Source: Sphingopyxis sp. (GTDB lineage Bacteria; Pseudomonadota; Alphaproteobacteria; Sphingomonadales; Sphingomonadaceae). Taken from it: a DNA stretch of 44,032 bases. The notes below the pieces were generated by a model. That model had not been told where the DNA came from and did not search any database. It saw only the letters and a list, made by a program, of their open reading frames with translations. The stretch lies in assembly GCA_017745175.1 (NCBI GenBank), contig JAGHZY010000002.1, positions 1 to 44,032 of the forward strand, read 5' to 3'. The translations under genes and the position numbers were made by a program. Positions 35,510 to 42,874 of this stretch are shown in pieces (positions within the stretch are counted from its first letter, which is position 1; the number at the start of each line of letters is the position of its first letter).

Positions 35510-35537
35510 AATTCCCTACCGCCGAAAACAGGGAATT
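35510..35537. repeat. Palindromic element, AATTCCCT stem
   Basis: AATTCCCT (35510-35517) and AGGGAATT (35530-35537), 12-base loop, followed by a further lone CAGGGA at 35551-35556. Confidence 0.65.
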
Positions 35538-35663
35538 GGTCGACCCGAAACAGGGATGCACTCTGGAATAACAGCGAATGTTTTCAGCGGAGCAGGGAAG
35601 GGCGCTTCCGCTGCTTCCCGGAGGTGCGCTCGCTGGAGAATACCCAACGTCTAGCGCGTCAAC

Positions 35664-36227
35664 CTAGCGCACCGTTTTGTTACCAAAAAGCAACCGGACA
35701 AGTGCGCCTACGGTATCGACGTGCTGGAACTTCGACTTGCGAATGACACGGTGGCCTGACCGCTCGCTCTTCTGGCCCAAGGCATTAGCCTTCGAATGCC
35801 TGGCAACAATATCACCGATATCCGGCAACGTCGCTCCCGGAACCCCTCCGAACCACCGGAACGGGCCCAGCTCGAGCGTGTGCGGGTCGTAATCGAACCA
35901 CACCACGCAACCCGATGGTTTGGCTGCCAGCCTGGTATTCACCGTCACATGTTGCTTCTTGCCGCCGGCAACCATCGATTTGAGCTGAATGTGCCGCATC
36001 GTGCCTCTGGCCTCGATCACGAGGTCATATCCGTGCGCATCAACTTCCGAACGCAGCAGTTCTATATCCCGACAGCCTTCGATCCACAGGGAGGTTGCCA
36101 GCTCGGCGACGAACCGGTGCTCGAGAACCTTCTCGAGGCCTGAAGAATCCAGATAAGAGGCGCGCTCGTCCAGCATCGCCGCCAGATTGCTTCCCGGTGC
36201 CCGGAAGTCGAGCAAATTGTGACTCAT
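35664..36227 (-). CDS. PD-(D/E)XK-like nuclease family protein
   Basis: A 187-residue protein starting MSHNLLDFRAPGSNLAAMLD. The region around residues 36-84 has an early Glu (Glu36), a strand with Asp68 (VDAHGYDLVIEA) and IQLKS with Gln81 and Lys83, the D...(E/Q)xK layout of restriction-endonuclease-like folds. The rest (VTVNTRLAAKPSGCVVWFDY, then GPFRWFGGVPG) is typical of small uncharacterised proteins of this group in alphaproteobacteria. It is divergent from an XRE regulator gene with 42 bases between, so the regulator may have controlled it. No methyltransferase is seen. The nuclease function is an inference from motif spacing. Confidence 0.6.
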   Translation of the reverse strand: MSHNLLDFRAPGSNLAAMLDERASYLDSSGLEKVLEHRFVAELATSLWIEGCRDIELLRSEVDAHGYDLVIEARGTMRHIQLKSMVAGGKKQHVTVNTRLAAKPSGCVVWFDYDPHTLELGPFRWFGGVPGATLPDIGDIVARHSKANALGQKSERSGHRVIRKSKFQHVDTVGALVRLLFGNKTVR

Positions 36228-36269
36228 TGTCCGTGGACCGATAGGAATAAATTCTGGCGTGTCGCGTGC

Positions 36270-36496
36270 ATGGATGTGCGGCAGCTCTTTGGCACGAATG
36301 TGCGCCGGCTTCGGCTGGAGAAGGGATTGTCGCAGGAAGAATTCGGGTTCGTTGCGGGGATCGACCGGACCTACGTGTCGGGCGTCGAGCGCGGCCTGAG
36401 GAATCCGACGATCGTTCTTGCCGAGAAATTGCCCACGGCCTCGGCGTCGAACTCGATGAGCTGCTCCGGCGACCGGCCAAAGGCGCGCATGACTGA
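36270..36496 (+). pseudogene. XRE-family helix-turn-helix regulator with a frameshift
   Basis: The frame reads MDVRQLFGTNVRRLRLEKGL, SQEEFGFVAGIDRTYVSGVE and RGLRNPTIVLAEK, a complete XRE helix-turn-helix like phage repressors and restriction controller proteins. At 36426-36428 the A-run has three A; a fourth would continue the protein as IAHGLGVELDELLRRPAKGA and end at TGA 36494-36496. As the sequence stands, the frame instead passes in phase into the next gene. The regulator is divergent from the nuclease-like gene. Confidence 0.75.
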
Positions 36497-37736
36497 CGAG
36501 AGCATTCCCTTTTACTGGTACGATCCATCCAGCGTCGGCTGGTTGCACCGCAGAAAGAGGGATGGGCTCGAGATACTCAACGACGACCTGGTACGGATTT
36601 TGGAAACCGATGCTGAGCTCGTTCCCGATCCGTTGTTTCGTGATCTGCTCGTCGAGGGACTGAAAGGGCGTTTGCGAGCGAAGCGAGGCCGCAAGAAGAC
36701 TCCGCTACGTAAATTGCGGGAACTCTACATCGTCGCGCAATATGATTATCTGCTCCCTCGCCTCCAGGCTCGACACGATCGAAACAAGCAACGAGGCATC
36801 AGGACCACACGCGGAGACTACTCGCCCGCTGAGCTGGCGTGCAAGCTAATCGGCAATCGAATGGACGTCATTGTTGTCTACAAGGTCGATCGTCTGACCC
36901 GGAGCCGACTTGCAGAAAAAGCGCCTCCCCGGAAGCGCAGCACCAACCGACAGCAGGACGCCTTCTTCCTTGATCGCCTGTTCGATCTTGGGGGGCGGCC
37001 CATGGTCATCGATTATTCGGTGAGTGGTGTTCGCCGCTATCGTTATTATCAATCCCGTCGCGACCTCGTTCGCAAGGCGGGCGCGAACGTGACACGCATC
37101 TCGGTCGGCGTTCTGGAACAATATATTGTTGGACATCTGAGTGCCCTGCTCGGAGATCAGCATCAGCTCCGGCGAATGTCGGGAATTACGGACGGCGCGC
37201 ACCTGGCTTTGCTGTTCGCAAATGCCGATCGGCTCCTCCACGAACTCGGAGACCCGTCCAGCCGAGAAGCGGCGGTTCGTTCGCTGGTGAGAAGGGTCCA
37301 GATCAATGCCGCAGACGTTGCCGTCCGCATTGGCGCTGACGTGCTGGTCAGCGATGGCGCTTATGTAGCTGATTGGGATCTCACATTGGCATCGCCGCCG
37401 CGGAAGCCGTTCCGCGAAGCCAAGTTGATGATCTCCGCAGGTAATGGCCAAAAGATCGCGCGTGATGAAAAGCTTGTCGAGCTGATCTCGGAAGCCATCG
37501 AAACAAGAGCGCTTGTGATGGCGTCGCCCGACCTTGCTCTGCACAAGCTTGCCGAGAGGGAAGGGCGGTGCCGAAAGCAGATGACACAGCTCCTCAAGCT
37601 CAGCTGGCTCTCGCCGAAAATCATCGACGGAATCATGCGGGGCAGCCATCCGTCGAGCCTGACGCGAAAGCAGCTCATGGCTATCGAACTTTCGCCTAGC
37701 TGGTGCGAGCAGGAGCGGCTTCTGGGATTCGGCTAG
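36489..37736 (+). pseudogene. Chimeric ORF: unknown N-terminal domain joined to a gutted large serine recombinase
   Basis: A 415-codon frame from ATG 36489, which overlapped the ancestral XRE stop (ATGACTGA). Codons 1-115 (IPFYWYDPSSVGWLHRRKRD onward) are not recognised. From about 36860 the frame reads MDVIVVYKVDRLTRS, the end of a serine recombinase catalytic domain, then jumps to recombinase C-terminal sequence (GVRRYRYYQSRRDLVRKAG, ... LAEREGRCRKQMTQLLKLSW, LTRKQLMAIELSP, EQERLLGFG). The catalytic Ser, most of the resolvase domain and the zinc ribbon core are missing, so it cannot recombine DNA. It is followed by a strong terminator. Confidence 0.7.
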
Positions 37737-37769
37737 GCTGGAATCGGATGCACCCCGCGATGCAAACCG

Positions 37770-37793
37770 CCCGCCCATTGAGGCGGGTTTTTT
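37770..37793 (+). terminator. Rho-independent terminator after the recombinase remnant
   Basis: CCCGCC (37770-37775) and GGCGGG (37782-37787) enclose CATTGA and are followed by TTTTTT (37788-37793). Confidence 0.85.
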
Positions 37794-37953
37794 GTGACCG
37801 GAGACTGTAGCGCGTTTCCGGGCATGTTTCGCGAGGAGAGGAAGGTCTCTCGCCCCAATCGGTTGGAGCCCACTCCGCAAGTCGCGCGGAACCGCGCCGC
37901 TTTACGGCTCGGCCCTTTCACCTGCATAGGATTGACAGTCTTGCAGAACTGTA

Positions 37954-38040
37954 TGGTGCGGTCGAGAAGACTCGAACTTCCACGGCCTTTCGGCCACAAC
38001 GACCTCAACGTTGCGCGTCTACCAGTTCCGCCACGACCGC
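37954..38040 (-). tRNA. tRNA-Leu (anticodon GAG)
   Basis: Complete 87-nt class II tRNA with encoded CCA. On the minus strand the acceptor GCGGTCG pairs with CGACCGC, the anticodon stem CAACG/CGTTG encloses TTGAGGT (anticodon GAG), the variable arm is TGGCCGAAAGGCCG, and the T arm is AAGTTCGAGTCTT. It borders the decayed mobile region. Confidence 0.96.
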
Positions 38041-38194
38041 ACATCATGATGGTCCGGCTCGGGCCGGCACCAGGTAGGAGCGGGCGCCTAGCAAAGCTTT
38101 TCGGGGGATGCAAGCGAGCTTCCCCGATTTATTTTTGCGGCTGCGTACAAATGGCTTCGGCGGGCACCGCCGATGTCACCAAATCGACTCAAAA

Positions 38195-38247
38195 GAGTCA
38201 CCCAACTGTCATGGCTCTGGCGTCAGACCGTCATCGAATCACCCTAG
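38195..38247 (+). promoter_or_regulatory. PHO box and promoter of the lipoprotein gene
   Basis: Three 11-bp repeats carry CTGTCAT (38206-38212), CTGGCGT (38217-38223) and CCGTCAT (38228-38234); a weaker GAGTCAC precedes them in register at 38195. CCCTAG (38242-38247) lies 14 bases after the start of the last repeat and may be the -10. PhoB binds such direct repeats in place of a -35. The same layout is found before gspC. No gene is seen in 38041-38358. Confidence 0.7.
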
Positions 38248-38358
38248 TGGCGGCGTCACCGGGGGCGAGTCACCACATCTCATCTCGTTCGCCGGTGATT
38301 TTTCATCAGGGGCGCCGCTCGATCGATTTGGGGGCGCGCACCGGGAACGGAGATTTTC

Positions 38359-39930
38359 ATGGCGGCTTTCGCACGCATTCGTTTGGTCATGCTCAGCGGC
38401 GTGGCCTGTTCCATCCTTGCGGCGTGCGGTGCCGACGGCGTTGCCTCGCCCGGTGATGGCGTGATCGTCATCCCGACGCCGACTCCCACCCCGACGCCAA
38501 CGCCCACCCCGACGCCGACTCCGCCGGCCACCGTTACCCCCGCCGCGAACTGTCCGACGATCGCCGGCGCCGATCAGCTGAGCAACCTCGGCACCATCAC
38601 GGGGCCGGGCGGCGAATGGCGCAATTGCGGCTTCCCGGCGCGCTTCAACTCGACGACCGCGATCCCGAAGGTCGCGGGCGTGATCTACTCGCTCCCCGGC
38701 CGCGTCGACGTCGGCACCGATCAGGGCGCGGCGAGCACGAACAATGTCGTCACGCTGACGGTCGATCCGGGGGTCACGATCTTCGGCGCGACCGGCGTTT
38801 CCTACCTTGCCGTCAACCGCGGCAACCGCATTGACGCGGTCGGCACGCCGACCCAGCCGATCGTCTTCACCGGCCGCGGCAACGTCGTCGGCTCGGCGGG
38901 CGACCAGACCTCGCAGCTGTGGGGCGGTGTCGTTCTCCTCGGCCGTGCGCCGATCACCGATTGTCTCGCACCGGGCGCCACCCCGGGTACCGCCGCTTGC
39001 GAACGCGACACCGAGGGCACGTCGAATGCGCTCTACGGCGGCGCGCAGCCGGCCGACAATTCGGGGCGCATGTCGTACGTCCAGATTCGCTACTCGGGCT
39101 TCATCCTCAGTGCCGACAAGGAGCTGCAGGGCCTGACCCCGTCGGGCACCGGTTCGGGCACCCAGCTCGACCATATCCAGATCCACAACAGCTCGGACGA
39201 CGGCATCGAAGTGTTCGGTGGCCGCGTGAACATGAAGCATCTGGTGATTACCGGTGCCGAGGATGACGGTCTCGACACCGACGTCGGCTATCAGGGCAAT
39301 ATCCAGTATGTCATCGGCGTGCAGCGCGAAGGCGGTGCGGTCGGCGATTCGATGATGGAAATCGACTCGAACGGCAACGAGGATGCGAGTCCGCGCCAGC
39401 GTGTCGCGATCTCGAACTTCACCTATATCCACCGCGCGAATGCAGCGGGTAACGGCGTCTCGATCCTCGTTCGCGGCGGCGCAGACTATACGTTCGCCAA
39501 CGGTCTGGTCGTGGCGCCGGGCTTCCGCTGCCTCGGCTTCAACAGCGCGACGACGACGCAAGCGGCGAACCCCGCCCTCGATGAAGCCGGCCCGCCGGTC
39601 TTCCGTTCGGTATCGATGCAGTGCAACGCTTCGCCGTTCCGCGGAACGAGCGGTGTCACCGACGCGCAGGTACAGGCGATCTTCGAAGCCGGCACGAACA
39701 ACCGTTTCAACTATACGCCGTCGCTGACCAACCTGTTCGTCAACGGCGCGACCGAAACGGGCTTCACGCCTTTCGACGCGAAAACGCTGAACGCCTTCTT
39801 CGATACCACGGCTTATGTCGGCGCCGTCCGCGACGCCAACGACACCTGGTATCAGGGTTGGACCTGTAACTCGACCACCGCCAATTTCGGTACGTCGAGC
39901 AAGAGCTGCAGCGCCATTCCGACGACCTGA
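38359..39930 (+). CDS. Outer-surface or secreted lipoprotein with (PT)8 linker, candidate type II secretion substrate
   Basis: A 523-residue protein. A lipoprotein signal ends in SILAAC with Cys23; then comes a Pro-Thr linker of eight PT units, and a large domain with repeated short strands and Asn/Gly turns (VTLTVDPGVTIFGATGVSYL, IQIHNSSDDGIEVFGGRVNM, LVITGAEDDGLDTDVGYQG), suggesting a right-handed parallel beta-helix. No catalytic motif is recognised. The gene lies before a TonB receptor and type II secretion genes and behind a PHO box. In Caulobacter a lipoprotein (ElpS) secreted by type II secretion under phosphate starvation has a comparable setting; homology to it is inferred from context only. 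Confidence 0.85.
   Translation: MAAFARIRLVMLSGVACSILAACGADGVASPGDGVIVIPTPTPTPTPTPTPTPTPPATVTPAANCPTIAGADQLSNLGTITGPGGEWRNCGFPARFNSTTAIPKVAGVIYSLPGRVDVGTDQGAASTNNVVTLTVDPGVTIFGATGVSYLAVNRGNRIDAVGTPTQPIVFTGRGNVVGSAGDQTSQLWGGVVLLGRAPITDCLAPGATPGTAACERDTEGTSNALYGGAQPADNSGRMSYVQIRYSGFILSADKELQGLTPSGTGSGTQLDHIQIHNSSDDGIEVFGGRVNMKHLVITGAEDDGLDTDVGYQGNIQYVIGVQREGGAVGDSMMEIDSNGNEDASPRQRVAISNFTYIHRANAAGNGVSILVRGGADYTFANGLVVAPGFRCLGFNSATTTQAANPALDEAGPPVFRSVSMQCNASPFRGTSGVTDAQVQAIFEAGTNNRFNYTPSLTNLFVNGATETGFTPFDAKTLNAFFDTTAYVGAVRDANDTWYQGWTCNSTTANFGTSSKSCSAIPTT
38473..38526 (+). repeat. 18-bp degenerate tandem repeat encoding Pro-Thr
   Basis: Three 18-bp units begin CCGACGCC at 38473, 38491 and 38509; they encode the PT linker. 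Such units can slip and change linker length. Confidence 0.75.
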
Positions 39931-39947
39931 TCGCTCGCGATCCGATG

Positions 39948-39982
39948 GGGAGCGGGCACGCCGAACCGGCTGGCCCGCTCCC
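39948..39982 (+). other. Stable hairpin between lipoprotein and receptor genes
   Basis: GGGAGCGGGC (39948-39957) pairs with GCCCGCTCCC (39973-39982), and an inner stem GCCG/CGGC (39960-39970) extends it. No T-run follows, so it may be a partial terminator or an RNA-stability element that makes lipoprotein message more abundant than receptor message. Confidence 0.6.
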
Positions 39983-40012
39983 TTCCTGCATATAATTGGG
40001 GACTTTTCCATC

Positions 40013-42706
40013 ATGACCAAGCGGCCGATCTTCGCCAGCCTGCTCCTCCTCAGCTCCGCCCTCGTCGCGCCTGCCGCGCTCGCGCAGGAAGCCGGCAGCG
40101 AACCTGCCGCCACTCCGGCGCCCGCTGCCGCCGATGAGCCCGCCGCGCAGGACGAGGAAGAAGGCGATGTGTCGATCCCCGGCGGTGCCGACCAGGAAAT
40201 CGTCGTTACCGGCCGCTATACCCCCAATGTCGTTCGTGCGACGCCCGAAGTCGTTTCGGTCCTTTCGTCGGCCGACATTGCGCGCACCGGCGAGGGCGAT
40301 ATTTCCGGCTCGCTTCAGCGCGTCACCGGCCTCAGCGTCGTCGGCAGCGGCTTCGTCTACGTCCGCGGCCTCGGCGACCGCTATTCGCTCGCGCTGCTCA
40401 ACGGCTCGCCGCTGCCGAGCCCCGAGCCTTTGAAGCGCGTCGTCCCGCTCGACATCTTCCCGTCGAACGTCATCGACTCGACGCTCGTCCAGAAAAGCTA
40501 TTCGGCGAATTTTCCCGGCGAATTCGGTGGCGGCGTGATCAACCTCACGACCAAGGCGATTCCGCGCGAGCCCTTCCTGACGCTTTCGGGCGGTATCGGC
40601 TGGGACAGCGAGACGACGAACCAGCTCGGCTATACCTATTATGGCAGCGATACCGACTGGACCGGTTTCGACGACGGTACCCGCGACGTTCCGCCGCTGC
40701 TCAAGGCCGCGTTCGCCAGCGGCAAGCCGATCCTCGAAGGCGCCGATTTCAGCCAAGGCGATCTGGAAGCGATCCAGATGGAGCTGGTCAACGCCGAAAC
40801 CACGTTGCTGCAACAGAATAACCATATTCCGGTCAACTGGTCGGCGGGCATCACCGGCGGCACGACGATTCCTTTCGCGAATGGCGAACTCGGCATCATC
40901 GCGACCGCGGGGATCAGCAACAAGTGGCGTACCCGCGACACGCTCCAGCAGACCTCGGTCGAACAGGATCTGTCGGGCGATCCGCAGTCGAGCTACAACC
41001 GCGTCGTCACCGACAATCGCATCGTCGTGAACGGCCTGCTGGGTTTCGGGCTCGAGATCGGCGAGCACAAGCTGCGCTGGACCAACCTCTATATCCGCGA
41101 CACGCTCAAGCAGGCGCGGCTCGCGGTCGGTACCGACGCCAACCAGGTCGGCCGCGACATCATGAAGCAGGACACCGCCTGGTACGAGCGCCAGTTGATC
41201 AATACGCAGTTCGTCGGCGAATTCCATTTCGACCGGCTCAAGCTCGATCTGCGCGGGAGCTACGCCAATTCGCAGCGCGAGGCGCCCTATGAGCGCGGCT
41301 TCACCTATGTCCGCACCAATCTGCCGACCTCGCAGGATCCGACCGGCGACACGTTCGTCAATGATCTTGGCGGTAACCGCGGCGATGCGACGATCGCTTT
41401 TTCGGACCTGAACGAAGATCTGTGGTCGGGCGGCGTCGATCTCTCCTATGAGCTTGCCCCGCGCATCACGGCGACGGTCGGCTATGCCTATACCGATACA
41501 AACCGCACCTCGGTGCGCCGCGCGTTCCAGTTCCGCGCTCCCGGCTTGCCGGTCGCGGTTACGCAGCTTCGCCCCGACTATCTGCTCTCCGACGCGACGA
41601 TCCAGCTCTACGACATCACGTTGATCGAAACGTCGGCGCAGGATGGCACTGCCGCGTTCGATGCGGGGCTCACCACCCATGCCGGCTATGCGCAGATTCA
41701 GGCCGAACTGGCTCCGGGCATGAACGTCAATGTCGGTGTCCGTTACGAGGACGGCAAGCAGACGGTCGTTCCCGTCGACCTGTTCGGCACCGGCGCCAGC
41801 TCGATCGTCGCGACGAACCTCAACAATGATTATTGGCTTCCGGCGGTCACGCTGACCTGGGAGGTCGCTCCCGACATGCAGCTGCGTCTCAACGCGTCGA
41901 ATACGATCGCGCGCCCGCAGTTCCGCGAACTCGTCGCGCAGGTCTACCAGGATCCCGAATCGAACCGCCTGTTCCGCGGCAACCCGTCGCTGACGGACAG
42001 CGAGTTGTGGAATGCCGAACTGCGCTACGAATGGTATTTCGCGAAGGACCAGCGTTTCACCGCGGCGGGTTTCTACAAGTCGATCGACCGGCCGATCGAG
42101 GCCTATACCTCGATTTCGGATTCGTCGGTCAACACCAGCTACGCCAATGCGCCCAAGGCGACGCTTTATGGCGTCGAAGTCGAGGCACAGAAATATTTCG
42201 CGCTCGATACATTGTCGGATGCGCCCTTCTGGGCGAGCCGCCGGCTCGTGCTGATCGGCAATTACACCTATACCAAGTCGGAGATTCAGGTCGGCGCAAA
42301 CGACAAGACCGTGATCAACGGCGTGGTGCAGGATGCGCGGAATTTCTTCTTCGACGGTTCGCCGCTGACCGGTCAGTCGGACCATCTGGTCAATGTCCAG
42401 ATCGGGCTCGAGGATCAGGACAAGCTGTCGCAGCAGACCCTGCTCCTGACCTACGCCAGCCCGCGCGTCACCAGCCGCGGACCCTCGGGCCAGCCCGACC
42501 TCAAGGAAAAGCCCGGAATCCAGCTCGATTTCGTCGCGCGGCAGGGTCTGACCCTGCTGAACAAGGAAATCGAATTGAAGTTCGAAGCGCGCAACCTCAC
42601 CGGCCGCAAATATCAGGAAGTGCAGGAAGCGGGCGACAACAGGATATATTTCAACCGCTACAAGCTGGGCCGGACCTTCTCGCTCAGCGCCTCGCTCAAG
42701 TTCTGA
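40013..42706 (+). CDS. TonB-dependent outer membrane receptor
   Basis: An 897-residue receptor. The signal peptide is cleaved after Ala24 (PAALA|Q); an acidic Pro/Ala linker leads to the TonB box (EIVVTGRYTP), then the plug (DISGSLQRVTGLSVVGSGFV, YVRGLGDRYSLALLNGSPLP, NFPGEFGGGVINLTTKAIP) and a 22-strand barrel ending GRTFSLSASLKF. There is no STN domain, so it is regulated otherwise, probably with the upstream lipoprotein from the PHO-box promoter. The plug wording is typical of sphingomonad and Caulobacter receptors. The ligand could be a phosphorus compound; this is inference. The frame is open upstream, but the signal peptide fixes the start. Confidence 0.93.
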   Translation: MTKRPIFASLLLLSSALVAPAALAQEAGSEPAATPAPAAADEPAAQDEEEGDVSIPGGADQEIVVTGRYTPNVVRATPEVVSVLSSADIARTGEGDISGSLQRVTGLSVVGSGFVYVRGLGDRYSLALLNGSPLPSPEPLKRVVPLDIFPSNVIDSTLVQKSYSANFPGEFGGGVINLTTKAIPREPFLTLSGGIGWDSETTNQLGYTYYGSDTDWTGFDDGTRDVPPLLKAAFASGKPILEGADFSQGDLEAIQMELVNAETTLLQQNNHIPVNWSAGITGGTTIPFANGELGIIATAGISNKWRTRDTLQQTSVEQDLSGDPQSSYNRVVTDNRIVVNGLLGFGLEIGEHKLRWTNLYIRDTLKQARLAVGTDANQVGRDIMKQDTAWYERQLINTQFVGEFHFDRLKLDLRGSYANSQREAPYERGFTYVRTNLPTSQDPTGDTFVNDLGGNRGDATIAFSDLNEDLWSGGVDLSYELAPRITATVGYAYTDTNRTSVRRAFQFRAPGLPVAVTQLRPDYLLSDATIQLYDITLIETSAQDGTAAFDAGLTTHAGYAQIQAELAPGMNVNVGVRYEDGKQTVVPVDLFGTGASSIVATNLNNDYWLPAVTLTWEVAPDMQLRLNASNTIARPQFRELVAQVYQDPESNRLFRGNPSLTDSELWNAELRYEWYFAKDQRFTAAGFYKSIDRPIEAYTSISDSSVNTSYANAPKATLYGVEVEAQKYFALDTLSDAPFWASRRLVLIGNYTYTKSEIQVGANDKTVINGVVQDARNFFFDGSPLTGQSDHLVNVQIGLEDQDKLSQQTLLLTYASPRVTSRGPSGQPDLKEKPGIQLDFVARQGLTLLNKEIELKFEARNLTGRKYQEVQEAGDNRIYFNRYKLGRTFSLSASLKF

Positions 42707-42713
42707 CCTGCGA

Positions 42714-42750
42714 ATCCTCCCCGTCGCACTGCGACGGGGAGGATCATTTT
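42714..42750 (+). terminator. Terminator after the TonB receptor gene
   Basis: A 14-bp perfect stem (42714-42727 with 42731-42744, sequence ATCCTCCCCGTCGC) with a 3-base loop is followed by CATTTT. It separates the lipoprotein/receptor transcript from gspC. Confidence 0.8.
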
Positions 42751-42787
42751 CGGGCCGTCTCAGCGGACTCGCCCGGCTGACAAAAAA

Positions 42788-42829
42788 CTGTAATCTTCCC
42801 GTCAACTGATTGTCACCAATCGCCCCTAG
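42788..42829 (+). promoter_or_regulatory. PHO box and promoter of the type II secretion operon
   Basis: CTGTAAT (42788-42794), CCGTCAA (42799-42805) and TTGTCAC (42810-42816) repeat every 11 bp; CCCTAG (42824-42829) begins 14 bases after the start of the last repeat, exactly as before the lipoprotein gene. The gspC start is 45 bases further on. Confidence 0.7.
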
Positions 42830-42874
42830 GCGATTCGCCAGACCGCTTTTCAGTTGGGGGACAGGGAACATTTC

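Larger units (their letters stand above)
35069..35663. other. 595-bp non-coding region with several inverted repeats
   Basis: No credible gene is seen. The stretch holds a 9-bp stem (35092-35123), a tRNA-3'-end-like segment (35294-35322), and two TTCCCTG-type palindromes (35405-35439, 35510-35537), besides a GGGAAG/CTTCCC pair (35595-35619). Base composition is visibly more A/T-rich than the neighbouring operon, which suits the edge of a mobile region. Confidence 0.6.

Noticed and set aside
36489..37736. Functional large serine recombinase
   Set aside because: The catalytic serine region and most of the resolvase domain are absent.
38280..38531. Minus-strand frame with GVGVGV repeats
   Set aside because: Reverse reading of the Pro-Thr linker codons of the lipoprotein.
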